Assembly: GCA_025201805.1 (NCBI GenBank)
Contig: MU619283.1
Coordinates: forward strand, 173,753-212,356
Length of the DNA stretch: 38,604 bases
From: Parasitella parasitica
Lineage: Eukaryota; Mucoromycota; Mucoromycetes; Mucorales; Mucoraceae
Direction of reading: 5' to 3'
A model generated the notes under the pieces. The model did not search any database. It was not told the origin of the DNA and worked only from the letters and a program-made list of their open reading frames with translations. Position 1 is the stretch's first letter, and the number at the start of each line of letters is the position of its first letter. Position numbers and translations under genes: made by a program. Shown piece by piece: positions 1-11,814 of the stretch.

Positions 1-18
1 TTTTTTTCCATAAAGAAA

Positions 19-1590
19 ATGACGGATATTATCAAAACCAGCAGCATGGAAGAGACCTTGACTAGCCCTCCGCCTCCATCAGCGCCAACTTCGTCAACTC
101 TGCCCGGTACAGGTATCGCAAACTTACCAAATCAAAGACACAAGATTGTCGCCAAAAACGGTGCCAACTTTACCATCATGGTTTGCGGTAAGTCATCGTT
201 TGACTAGGGCTGGGCGCAATTCATTGACCTTGTGTGTCATCTATTGTAGGCGAATCAGGCGTTGGAAAAACAACCTTTGTGAATACAATGTTCACATCGA
301 CCATCAAGGAACCAAAGAACCTCACAAAGCGCCACTCAAAGGCACCCTCTAAAACTGTCCAAATCCAGATCACAAAAGCAGGTAAAAATGGCGATGGTCT
401 TACATGGGCGGGACAAACATGATCTAAACAGGCTTTAAATAAACAGAGCTGGAAGAAAAGATGTTCAAGGTCAAATTGACTATTATTGATACGCCTGGCT
501 TTGGCGACTATGTCAACAACAGACATAGTTGGATTCCTATTGTGGATTTCATTGACGACCAACATGAAAAATACATGCGTCAGGAGCAACAACCTTGTAG
601 AAAGGGCGCTATCGACATGCGTGTTCATGCTTGTCTGTATTTCATTAAACCAACTGGCCATACGTACAGTATTTGCTCCATTTTCTCATGTACATTATGC
701 TAACTCGTTTTTTTCCCTCCTCCTCCTCCCCCCCTTTTTTTTCCCTCCTCCTCCTTTTTGCAAAAGCTTGACCCCGTTGGACATCGAAGTAATGAAACGA
801 TTGGGCTCTCGTGTCAATTTGATTCCTGTCATCGCCAAGGCAGACACATTGACACCTATTAATTTGGAAAAATTCAAGCAAAACGTAAGTAATTGAGGTT
901 GCTACAAACTCAGCATTTGCACATCAGCTGAATCCACCCACCTGTAGATCAGAGAAGTCATTGCAGCACAGAATATTCAAGTTTATACGTGCCCCATTGA
1001 GAGTGACGATGAGACTACTACCAACAGAAACCGCACTATTATGGCGGCGCTGCCTTTTGCTGTCATCGGCTCCACGCAGGACGTCATGACTATGGATGGT
1101 AGAAAGGTCAAGGGAAGAGAGTATTCTTGGGGTGTTGCTGAGGTTGAGAATGACGCTCACTGTGATTTCAAAAAGCTGAGAAGCTTGTTGATCAGAACTC
1201 ACATGCTGGATCTCATTACCACAACTGAGGATAATCACTATGAAAATTACCGTCAGACTCAAATGGAAACCCGCAAGTTTGGCGAAGCTCGTTCCCAACC
1301 AAATGAGAATGCCAAGTTCAAGGAAGACGAGGAATCTTTGCGTAAACGCTTTACTGACCAGGTCAAGTCTGAGGAACAACGCTTCAGACTCTGGGAGAAA
1401 CAGGTAAGTTGAACGAACAATCAAAAACAAGTGTTTTAGCTTTTTTTTACTAAGCTGGCCTCTTTAGTTGTTGAGTGAAAGAGATCGTCTTCACAAAGAA
1501 TTGGAGTCTCAGGGAGAAAGGATCAAAGAGTTGCAGAATGAATTAGAGTCTTACTACTATCATCAACGTGATAAATCCATCAGAAAATAA
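19..1590 (+). CDS. Septin GTPase
   Basis: Six exons (19-187, 250-381, 447-663, 767-884, 948-1403, 1468-1590) join in frame to a 404-aa protein. Septins bind GTP and polymerise into filaments and rings at the cell cortex, septa and branch sites. Seen directly: a G1 P-loop [10 protein letters not shown] split by intron 1, a G3 motif IDTPGFGD, a G4 motif AKAD, and a septin-unique stretch including [13 protein letters not shown] and [10 protein letters not shown]. The last 90 or so residues are charged and heptad-like, which fits the C-terminal coiled coil of Cdc3/Cdc12-type septins. The N-terminal 45 residues are Pro/Ser/Thr-rich, followed by a short basic stretch before the G domain. The length is close to that of Cdc12-class septins, but I cannot assign the subgroup safely. 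The start lies only 18 nt into the window, so an upstream start or 5' exon cannot be excluded. Confidence 0.95.
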
Positions 1591-1967
1591 TTCAATGCCT
1601 CCAACTATAGCTCTCTCTCTTTCTCTCTAATTTTAATAATTCCTTTTATTCACACATAAAATAAACCATAATAATTATTCGTATCCTTAGTATTTTGTGA
1701 CAAAAAGCTGCTCCCCCACCCCCAATTCTTACTACACACACAATACTGCATACCAGGATTACACTATTATAAAGACATTTTTTCATTGTCCCTGAAGAAC
1801 ATCTTGATATATATTGGAATTCCTTGGTGTTATTTCTCAGAACACATGTACCTGATATTTATCAATAACCGGGACTATGGGTATGATTATAAAATGCATT
1901 TCGAAAATTGTTGGGTGTATTGCGATCTTCAGGTGTGAGTTTTCAATGTAATGATAACACGTCTTTA

Positions 1968-2004
<37 letters not shown>

Positions 2005-2487
2005 TCGAGATACATCAAGAGCACAGTAAATTGATCAACGGGATCCGATAAAGAAGCAAGCACTGCAGTTCAGGCACAAAACATAAGACGCATTATTTTG
2101 AAAGGTTACATCTGTCTACTGTATGTCAATAAATCATTCAAGTTGAATCATACAAGCAAGTACAAAAGTTGGCAATTTCCTGATGCCGGCAACCCCTTGG
2201 CCAAACCCATGGCCCGATGTCTTTCCTTTCACACTTTCTTTGATGCCAATCTCATCACACAACTTTTCATGGATGAGCATGCAGGTGAAACATAAGGTCG
2301 TTTACCAATGCCGAAACTGAATCCACTACAAGGAAAACAGTGCAATGTTTGAATACAAAGAATGCAGAGCTAATTCATTTTATTTGTTGAGATTGAACTT
2401 TTTTTTCAAGTTATGCTGGGCAATCATTATGCAAACATGATCTGAAATATGCATATAGCCAGCCCAGTGACAACAGGGCTCGACCAT
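1591..2487. other. Intergenic, converging 3' flanks of septin and mannosidase
   Basis: These 897 bases lie between the stop codons of two converging genes. They hold a short CT-rich run near 1611-1628, a C/A-rich patch near 1710-1745 and a run of about 32 A at 1971-2002. Short open frames here (for example 2098-2295) show no recognisable domain and no convincing splice partners. I see no gene. Confidence 0.6.
1971..2002. repeat. Poly-A homopolymer
   Basis: An uninterrupted run of about 32 A residues in the convergent intergenic region. Similar long A or T runs recur elsewhere in this window. Its exact length is likely uncertain in the assembly. Confidence 0.9.
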
Positions 2488-5400
2488 TTACTTCAAGTCA
2501 ACTTTGAGCGTCAAAATTTGGAAAGCCCGAAGAGTAACATTGAAGCCGTCTCCCTTTTCTTCCAACAGCTTGTTTGTATCATCTTCCAAAATGTTTGATA
2601 TTTGAATTTGCTTGACCTCCAAGTGGCTAGGTACAAATAGATATTATGTGGTTGGTTTGACTTGATCAGTGCATTAACACACACATATATATAGATAGAT
2701 AGTTACCTCGTCAATATGCCGGCACTCTTGCCTCCATAGGCTTCATAAAGACGTAGAATGACTTGTTTTCCTCTTCCTTTATCATCTTCGGCGAGCTTGA
2801 CTGTGTCAATGATGATTTGAGATGAGCCGTCAATCTTGAAAAGGGAGGGGAGGATCTCTCCGCTATGGAGATGATTACCCGTGGCATGGCTATGATGCAT
2901 ACATATTAAAACCAAATGTGCTGCTGTCTTTTTTTTTTCCCATGCATGTTTATGTAGATGCGCGTACTCACCGAATTGAGAGGGGTGTATTGAATTCCAG
3001 TGCAGATTGCATCACATTGGACGAAGTGAAATTACCTTTGTGAGGATAAATCGCATACTTGAATTTGTGCTGGCCTATTGCACGGTGTTGGTATGGTGGT
3101 ATATAGTTTCAGCATCCACTGTATACGTTACCCATATCTGCGTGTTCATCAGGACCTTTGGGTGCACGCAGCAAAGACAAACGCTGAGTTTTCCCGTGAG
3201 TCGCATAGCCGTACTTGCAGTCATTGATCAACGCAATACCATAGTTTGACTCGGACATGTCTGCAAATTTATGACCACAGACCTGCGTATAAAACCTGTA
3301 TTAATACGGGTATCAAAACCTAGGGTTTGGAGGAGCCTTTTGTATACCTCAAATTTGGCAGAATCAATAGTTGTATTGTAATGAGTCGGTCTTCTGACCA
3401 CACCATACTGGATATCGTAAGTGGCATAATCTGTAACAATATCCCAAGAGAACTCCACTTTCTACAAGAAAACATTAGCAAATATCCAACTCATGACACC
3501 AGCCACGTACCAAAAATTGATGGCTTTCATTCCAGTCGACAAAATTATCAAACTCTAATCGTTCGCCAATACAAGTAAGACTGATAGTCTGTTCGATGGT
3601 GCTTACATCCGAAATCTTGTGTTCGAATCGCAGTTCTGCTCTAAGAGGTCCGTCGGAAACCACCTTCACATTCCTTTGACCTTGTAGCTCAACATACTTC
3701 TGAAGGTGGTAAATCTCAACTAAATTGTTTTGTCAGTCATCAAGAAAACACGCATCTCGACCAGACGGAAAACTCACCATCCCACGCATCCCAATAGGTA
3801 GGCTACACAATTGCACGGGGGGAAAAAAAATAAAAATAAAAAATGAACATATGTTGATTTTGACAAGTAATACATACCACATCCTCATAAAGCTGAAGAA
3901 CATTGCCACGAGAGCCCTTGGGAACAAGGTTGCCTCTAAAATACAATAATGAGCATACAATGAACTTTTTTTTTTGTTCAACGCTATTGCCTATACCGGT
4001 CGGATCTTTTATCAATCAGTTTGACTAGCTGGCCATCTGCATTAAAAGTAGCCTTGAGATTAGCGTTCTCCAACAAAAAGTGTCCGTCTTTTTCATATGC
4101 TAGCATTCATTGATAAGACAAGTCAATAACTACCGTCTGTAATTGTAGTCTATAGACTCATTACCATGGGCTGTGTTCTTTCCAGAAACCGCTTTAAAGT
4201 CTGATCCAGAGCCAACATAGCCAGACGCACCCAGGCCGGGCACGTTTTCCACTGTATTATCAGAATGTTATTTCAAGCGCTTTTCCACTGTTTTACCATG
4301 GCGACTCCTTACCAAGCAAATACTCGTATTCGCCTTTCCATTGCTGAGACAGCCAACCAGTCTTTTTTTCTGGCGATACAATGACTTCGGAGCGAGACCA
4401 AGGAAGAGTGTTGAAGACAATGACTCCTTGCCTATCCTCGCTGGAGGCACTGCTAGCGGTTTGCTCGGAAATAAGGTAGGTTTGAGATTTATAGCGCAAC
4501 AGCGAAGACTCAGAAATGACTTGACGATGGAACTATGATACATGTAGCAAATTATTCAGCAATGTATCTGTTTTGTGTTGTCAAGCATGTGAACAAACTT
4601 TGTGAACGTCAACATAGGCCAAGTTGATGGCAGAACCCGGCAAGCAATCATGGAACTGGTTCAGACAAAGTAACTTCCATAAGCGATTGATGTCCTCCAG
4701 TGGATAGCTAAAGCAAACCATTGAACAATACTGACACTCGACGTTGAAATAACTCTATATACCTGTATTTGCCTCCAGTTTGATTTGAAAGGATCTTGGC
4801 AGCAGTCGCTAGGATCTCAACGTCTCGAATGATAACCTCGCCCTTACGATTTCCTCTCTTGACAAGAGCTTGAGAAGTGTATGTGCCACGATGAAATTCA
4901 AGATACTGTTTTCATTTGTGTGAGATTATGCATGCAATGTGTGCACTTTTTGGTATTTTATAGTTACCAATTCTCCTTTGTAGGATTGCAACCTATCAGA
5001 GTTCTTTTCAAGACCCTCAAAGAATTTGGTGGCACTTCCAGGTTTAACTGTAGGTAAGCCGTCTACATTTCGCATTCTTTCAAGTCTTTCCAACATTTCA
5101 GGCGTGGGGCCGCCTCCGCCATCTCCGTGTCTATTTGTGTAAGACGAAAGCACTGTAAATAAAAATTGATCGATAGTTTACTGTTACATATGTATTTATA
5201 ACATGTATATATATACCCATAGACTAATAAACTTTCGTTGGAGCTCTCGATGTCATGGTGATTCTTAGCACTAAAAGTGGGCTAATACATTAGAAAATAC
5301 ATGGCAACCCAGCAAACTTGATATATAAACTTGCCACTTGTAGACCTCACTAGCGGTTACAGAGGCCGTATACGTCTCGGCAGGTGTCAAATGTGCCAAA

Positions 5401-5811
5401 ACCTTGGAATCGTCAATGCCTGTCCACCAAAAGGTTGACAGCGGAAACTTGTTGATATTATTCCAAGAGAGCTTCTGAGTAAAGAAGAAGTCGCAGCCAG
5501 ATTCACAAAGTACTTGAGGCAACTGAGCAGAGTACCCAAACGAATCAGGAAGCCAAAATACTCGAGTCCGTTTTCCAAAATGTTCCTCAAAAAAGCGTTG
5601 GCTGAGATAATTGTTGTTAGACATTCATACGCAATGCTATCAATGATGATGGCCATACCCTAACAGCATTTGTCTGCAAAGTGATTCTCCAGACTGCACA
5701 TGTCAGACAAGATGAGAACAAAGATTTATAGTACTGCAGAAAATGTACTTACTGGCATATTAGTATCTAAGTTTCACAAATATTTCAATGTTAGAAACAG
5801 TTATTGTATTA

Positions 5812-5864
<53 letters not shown>

Positions 5865-7303
5865 AAATTTTACCATGCTCAACCCAGCTCTGTGCGATAG
5901 ATGTGCAGCTTTTTTTTTAGAAAACGTGTATACATAAGCTATAATAGAAACTTACTCCTCCAATGATCTCCCATTGGCCATGCTTTTCAACTTTTTGAAT
6001 CTTTTCAAAAATAGCTGGGTACAATTCCTTCAGCCATTCATACTGCTGTACCTGAGATCCTGTAAACACATAATCAGGATATCTCCCAATCAGATCCAGC
6101 TGGCTTGACCAAGACCTAGCAATTTTGCGCTTTGTCTCATCATAGGGCCACAGCCAAGCGGTGTCAATATGGCAATTTCCAACAGCCGTGATCTGATGTT
6201 GGCCAGTTCCGTTTTTAGCACTCAAGAACTCACGAGTCAAATCAATGCAAGCTTGAATTGCTTTATCGTCGTCGCCGATAAAGTTGTTGATCACTTCGTT
6301 GGCTACCCACAAAGCTTTTCTGGCCCGAGAGGACTCTTGATCCGTATCAAAAGCAATTCCACGAATAATGCTGAAATAATACGTCAAAATCAAGATTCAC
6401 AATAAATACAATCATCCATATTCTCGTATAGACTTACGATAGATCATGGTACAGCTTTTGAATTGGCTCGTTTGCCACTACCAAATCAGCTCGTTCAAGG
6501 TTGAAATATCGATTGGGGTCTGCCACCATAGCATCATTGGCGCCAACGCCAAACATGCCATTGCAAGCAGCTTCAATATACAATTTGAACCTCTCCCCTG
6601 AAGCCGCTTTTTTAGTAACTATGAAATCATGACGAGCTTGATCCGCTGAACGATTTTACACGGATGGTATATATAACAAAGATTAGGAGTTGATACTGTC
6701 GATGTAATGAATATACTTACAGCCACCAGTAAGGCCTTGAAGGGGCACTCCCTCTGTATTCCATATCATACCCTCACATCCCATGTCCCACTGGAGTACC
6801 ACTTGATGTCCATCCAGCTCTTTAGGGATGACAATGGAAACATGAAACCAATGCGTAGACCAGCTGGGGCCAAAGTTGTGTTGGCCTATCTTGAAGTCTT
6901 TGAATTCCTGTGAAACGGCATCCTAAAATTTATGCAAATTGTGTGTTTTAGCGGGCGCGATGCATGTATTTTTTTTTTTTGCATATGCCTTGGGTAGACA
7001 TACATGGAACGTAATTCGCTATACAATATCAATGAGTACTTGATGCAAGATGTGTACATTCCTATATCATCCTACCTTCAGGTCAGGTACACTGTAGACT
7101 TTCAATTCTACATGTGGAGGTCCTCCCTTTCTCAGCTTCCACAGCCCACGATGTATTCCCATTCCATGGAATTGGCCGCCATCTGCCAAAAAATTGTTTA
7201 TGCGAGAATGAGTAATGTTTTTAGGAACGCGAGGAGCGTTGTCCAGCGGCGGGTTGTCTGTTGTAGTAGCATGACTACTATGGCGATGCCCGTAGATTGT
7301 CAT
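2488..7303 (-). CDS. AMS1: Vacuolar-type alpha-mannosidase, GH38 (Ams1-like)
   Basis: GH38 class II alpha-mannosidase, which in yeast (Ams1) trims mannose from free oligosaccharides in the cytosol and vacuole. I resolve 23 exons, high to low: 7076-7303, 6721-6922, 6438-6645, 5956-6370, 5874-5889, 5753-5766, 5659-5693, 5338-5601, 5217-5270, 4968-5130, 4763-4905, 4599-4707, 4313-4532, 4165-4251, 3997-4099, 3878-3935, 3778-3802, 3511-3719, 3348-3461, 3132-3282, 2972-3074, 2707-2889, 2488-2626. They total 1080 aa, matching the roughly 1083 aa of yeast Ams1. Seen: the zinc-site motif [26 protein letters not shown], whose Asp should be the nucleophile; [13 protein letters not shown] with the third zinc-binding His; GGSWVEHDTNMPSGES assembled from four exons; and YWDAWD in the C-terminal beta region. 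No signal peptide is evident, consistent with non-classical Cvt-type vacuolar delivery. No frameshift was found. The least certain join is 5338/5270, which uses a GTGGCA donor. Confidence 0.95.
5815..5860. repeat. (CT)23 microsatellite inside a mannosidase intron
   Basis: Forty-six bases of perfect CT on the plus strand, so (AG)n in the transcript. The repeat fills nearly half of the intron (5767-5873) that separates two microexons of the mannosidase gene. Confidence 0.95.
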
Positions 7304-7490
7304 TTTGTATAGATAAAGCGAAAGAAACGCGATTTAATTTAGCATAATAAATGTCATATTACATACAAACACACATCACATGTTGCCCAAATAAAACAAC
7401 TGTTGTTTGGGATCAATCTCACACGGTCAGTGTGACCTTTAGCTTTGTTTGCTTTTGCTCTTTTATACTTTTTGCTTACACTAGTCGTAA
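7304..7490. promoter_or_regulatory. Divergent promoter with two adjacent palindromes
   Basis: These 187 bases separate the divergent start codons of the mannosidase and the large hydrolase, so they must carry both 5' regions. Two perfect inverted repeats stand side by side: AAACAAC-T-GTTGTTT at 7394-7408 and TCACAC-GGTCA-GTGTGA at 7419-7435. Their centres are 26 bp apart. They could be sites for dimeric regulators, but that role is inferred only from symmetry and position. Confidence 0.5.
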
Positions 7491-10400
7491 ATGAGCGTAT
7501 TCACATTAAGCAAGACCTGGCAAGTGCTGGGTCCGTTTCCTATCGGTACTCGAGAGCAAGACTTTGGCGCAGATCCTCTAGAAAACTATGGTAATGCCTT
7601 GCCTTTATTCCGGCGGCCCCCCCCCCTCCCTTTTTTTTTCCATCATTCCAACGTTTCAATCACGTACTTCAGCTTCCAAAAGTACACGCAATCTTTTGTT
7701 TAGTAGCTTTACTTTTTATTTTATACAGCAATTCTTGAAAAATAGGATGGTTTGAAATGCGGGGCCCTAATAGACAACAAACAATTAAAAAAAAAATCTG
7801 CATAATTAAAACATTCTGGATAGGTGGTTTTCGAAAGCTACGATACTCCTCTGGAGCAAAATATTCATCAGAGCTGGTGGAAGGCGGCTTCACTGGTTGG
7901 ACAATGGTCAGCTCTAATAATCAAACTATAGGTCCTATTAGTTTTCGAAATGCAAGGTCTGTATTCTTTTTTTTTTTTTTGAGATAATAATCAAACTTGA
8001 CATCGTTTATTACGGTTAGGTGGGAGGATAATGGCGTACCTTTTGGATGGTCAATTGAGCAGTACCAGGCCTGGGCGAGAGGTATTCTAACTATACACGA
8101 GCCAATTCAACTATTTGTGCAAATCAGTGGCGCATCTGAATTCTACGTACATGGCAACCGTTACCATGGCGACTGCTACAGCTACAATACTACGACACAT
8201 TTGATCCAATTTGACAAGGGTAAACACACCATTGACGTACGTATGGTGCATGATGTCCGTATGTTTGGTGGGGGACACACACCGCCGCAGTGTCAGTTTC
8301 ATGTACGCTTAGAGACTAAAGACGAATCGTTATTGTATCCTGAAGATTGTGCTATGATTACGCCTTCCAACCACCCCGCCGTCGTCATTGGTAGCATGCC
8401 AACCATCACACCCTCAGACAGCAACGGAAATTCGCCGTCGTGTGAGCTACTAATGCCAGATTATCTTGACGATATTGGCTTTGCTAGTTCTTATGGTAGT
8501 GTTTCTATCCAGAACACTGGCGAAGATCCAATAATAGTGAAATCAGTGACGCTATGCATTGTAGATGACCATTCACTGGAATTCAGAAACAAAAACGGCT
8601 TATTCATGGAATACAAGACAGAGCTGATCATGGGTAATGATATGCCGTTATGCATATCATCTGGACAAATTCGTCCTGTTGGTTTTAGCTTTCAAAAAGA
8701 ATGGGGATCCTTGCCGGCTACCAAAATATTGCGATTTTGGGTTCGTATAGGTCTTGTAATCAAAGACAGCAGTAATATTATTACACCAGGCGACGTTGAT
8801 GGCGGTGATGGAGGAGGAGGAGGAGCAGAAGACGATGAAGGAGATATGTTTGCAATCAGAGCTACCTGCAGTGTTCGCTGTGTTGATTGGCTGAAATCAG
8901 CTTTCAAGTATACATTCCTGGATTACGATAACACTGTTCAATATGGTAATTTCCTTCAGCCTCTGACAGCATGCATTTAATATTAACAAATTTGATATAA
9001 ATATAGCCATGGCAAAAAGACCCCATTTGTTGAACTCAGAAGCAAACAAACCCATCATCGTTGCGCTCCATGGAGCTGGCGTTGAGGCCGATTCCTCATT
9101 TTGGATAGATTCAATACCAACACAAAAACACAGCTGGATTATCTTTCCAACCGGAAGAACGCCATGGTAACTTGGATTACTCCTTTTTTATATATATGTA
9201 AAACTTGTTCTTAACTTGCTTACAACAACAACAACAACAACAACAATAAAAAGGGGATACGACTGGCATGGGCCTAGCACACAGAATGTATTCAAATCCC
9301 TGGAGGGTCTTGCTGAAATCCAGGAGTTACTTCCACCTCATTTTGAGTGCATGGATTATGCAATAGGTGGGGATTGGGTCACAGGTACGTTATATATGTA
9401 TTGTTTGAGCCTAATTGCAAAGAGTTGGCTTTTGCTTAACAACATTAATATGTAAGTGTCTGCACCACATGAAACGACGAGTACATTGAAAGCTCACGAC
9501 GACCGAGAATGGAACATTGGTAGTATAAACAAACTGATTGTGATGGGTAACCTTTTTTTGTTGTTGTTGTTGTTGTTGTTGTATATATGAAATAAGAACG
9601 TACTTTTTTTTTCTTTTTTAAAAAAAAAAAAAAGGACACAGTAATGGAGGTCAAGGTGTCTGGCATTTGGCTGTGCATTTCCCAGATAGGATTACTGCAG
9701 GTTTGTGAGCAACGAAGCAAAAGTATGTAGGCCATTATGCCTAATTATTACATATTAGTTATTCCGGCTGCTGGATACATCAAGATTCAGGATTATGTAT
9801 CGTTTGCCAACTGGGTTGGAAACTCGTATTGTGATCCATGGCTAAGAGGGGTATGTCTTTGCTTTTGCTATATACACTGCAGAACCTCGATTGATTTTCA
9901 TGGTAAACAATCTATCAGGTCCTAGAATCGTCTATTGCAGAATACAACAATGATCTGCATTTATCAAATATGGTACGACTTGATTTGTATAAAATATATA
10001 ATGAAAACATCAACGGCATATTAAAGGAAAAGTTAACAACAGACCAATATCCCAGTCTTACCACGAGTAGGCACTGAGGATGATAACGTGCCTCCGTTAC
10101 ACACGAGAAAATATGTCCGAATACTGAATGGACACCTCAAGCAGCCCAATACTATCAAGTAAGAGAAGTAGATACCATTTATTTGGCCAGCTCACTGTTC
10201 TTATTAAAAAAAAACCCCCCCTGCTGCAACTCATTGCAACATATACACATAGGACGTCAGAGGCTGTGGGCCAAGGACATTGGTGGGATACGGTGTTTGA
10301 CGATAAAACTGTGCAGCAGTTTCTGGATCAACAGCAATCAACAAGCTTGATGGGGAAAAAGGACCCAAATGAATTTTGTATTACATTGATGAATCCAGCT

Positions 10401-11448
10401 GGAAATGGAAGCATCTATGGAATACACGTTGAGCAAATGATGGTCCCTTACAGATTAGGGAAAATCAAGGGTGCTTTCGCATCAATTGACAACAACTCCA
10501 AGTCGGTGTTAACATTGAAGACGACCAATATATCTTCGTTTCGCTTCACCGAGCATTTCAGAGGCTGCAACAAGCTGGTTGTGGACGGAGACAAGTTTTC
10601 TCATCTTGAGAATTACCACACCTCGAAGGGTTGCGTGGCATTCACCTACGACAAAAAGAGCAAGCGATGGAAGGTATAACGTACAAGCTGCTGCATACAC
10701 ACAGACGACAAAAGAAAAAAAAAAGCCAACTCTTTTGTCTTCATAGCTGGACACTATCAAGCCAAATGAGCGCAATGCCTCCAATTATGGTCCCATTCAT
10801 AGAATGTATGAGTCGACAAAACCGCTAGCTATCACGATACCATCTCATTCAAGGTACTATAAACATGTTGCATTACAGATTGCTCATGATTGGTATTTGT
10901 ACGGTCGAGGCGATTCCATGATTCTGTACGACAATCAGACAGTTGACTATCCCTACCAAATTTACTTGGGTCTAGTGAATGAAAATATGCGCATTGAATC
11001 GTTACTGTCAGAGAAGTGTGCTGTCGAATTTGAGAAAGCTGCTTCTGTGATTACTGGTATCAAAGTAGGAGACAAGCACTACAGAGACCCTGGAACAGGT
11101 TGTGTGCCCATTGTGATCCATGAGCGATTATAGTCAAACTTACTGCATTGTGTGTATAATATATGTAGGCGTATTGTTCATTCATCCAATCAGCAGAACG
11201 GCAACGGCAATTGTCGTTTCTGGTCTGGATCATGATGGATTTGAGTCAGCATGGCATTTGCTACCAAGACGGACTGGAATGATGATACCCGAATGGATTG
11301 TTGCAAGCAGCAGCGAAATGAAATCCAATGGCGTAGGAGGTATTCTTGGCGCAGGGTAAGCTGAATGCCGCAACACTATGAATAGCTTCTCATATATAAT
11401 TGCTGCAGTTACTTTGACAATGAGTGGAAGCCATTTGGATACATGTAG
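7491..11448 (+). CDS. Large alpha/beta-hydrolase (S9/esterase-like), unknown substrate
   Basis: Fourteen exons (7491-7590, 7824-7956, 8020-8945, 9007-9166, 9254-9384, 9457-9546, 9635-9700, 9759-9850, 9919-9972, 10043-10158, 10253-10673, 10747-11098, 11169-11355, 11409-11448) give 955 aa. Residues 1-410 look beta-rich and contain a short Gly/Asp/Glu-rich loop (about 369-385). Residues 420-640 are an alpha/beta-hydrolase core: VALHGAG near the oxyanion region, nucleophile elbow GHSNGG with Ser516, VGTEDDNVPP with a likely acid at Asp597 or 598, and GHWWD with His632. A segment of some 320 residues follows the catalytic His and matches nothing I can name. No signal peptide or TM segment is obvious. 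The start is supported by the N-terminal motif GPFPIGTREQDFGADPLE, which I believe recurs in uncharacterised fungal proteins. The family resembles prolyl-oligopeptidase or depolymerase hydrolases; the substrate is unknown. Confidence 0.85.
9208..9246. repeat. (ACA)n arm in hydrolase intron 4
   Basis: Twenty-five bases of ACA repeat (9222-9246) in the intron between exons 4 and 5, preceded by GTTCTTA. It is complementary to the TTG repeat in intron 6 of the same gene (9557-9600). Confidence 0.85.
9557..9600. repeat. (TTG)n arm in hydrolase intron 6
   Basis: About 24 bases of TTG repeat (9557-9581), followed by an AT patch and then TAAGAAC, in the intron between exons 6 and 7. The block is the reverse complement of the intron 4 arm, including the outer GTTCTTA/TAAGAAC pair. 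Confidence 0.85.
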
Positions 11449-11533
11449 ATATATACGTATAAATAAAATATTGTGTCACATTAATGGGGAAGGGAGTTTT
11501 TTCTCTTGATAAATGCATCTTTTTTTTCTTTTT

Positions 11534-11593
<60 letters not shown>

Positions 11594-11814
11594 CACTTAG
11601 AAAAAAAAAAAAGAAAAAAATATCTTTTAGTAGTATTTGGATATAGTACTAGAAAATGTTCCCTTTTAAACTACAAAATAAAACACCAAAAAATGTCCAA
11701 TTTAAACCAGCAAAAATCAGAGCCGATATCAATACTAAAGCACACAAATGTAAGGCTGACTATGGACACCATTAACTGCTTGGACTAATAAAGAAATTGA
11801 AATAGAACCACAGC
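11449..11814. other. Intergenic with long T tract
   Basis: The 3' flank of the hydrolase and 5' flank of the PH-domain gene. It is dominated by a T tract at about 11519-11593, with a few C interruptions, followed after a short spacer by an A-rich run (about 11601-11620). Open frames across the tract encode only poly-Lys or poly-Phe and are artefacts. No gene is seen. Confidence 0.7.
11519..11620. repeat. T-tract / A-tract pair
   Basis: About 75 nearly pure T residues with occasional C, then TCACTTAG, then about 20 A-rich bases. Poly-T facing poly-A could fold in RNA or exclude nucleosomes upstream of the PH-domain gene. The exact length may be an assembly estimate. Confidence 0.85.

Noticed and set aside
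221-661. 146-aa minus-strand open frame
   Set aside because: It is antisense to the septin exons 2-3, whose motifs are unmistakable.
924-1430. 168-aa minus-strand open frame
   Set aside because: Antisense shadow of the large septin exon 5; no domain and no neighbours.
2098-2295. 65-aa plus-strand open frame
   Set aside because: In the convergent intergenic region with no domain, no splice partners and no coding-like composition.
11390-11788. Poly-Lys and poly-Phe open frames over the T tract
   Set aside because: Products of the homopolymer only.
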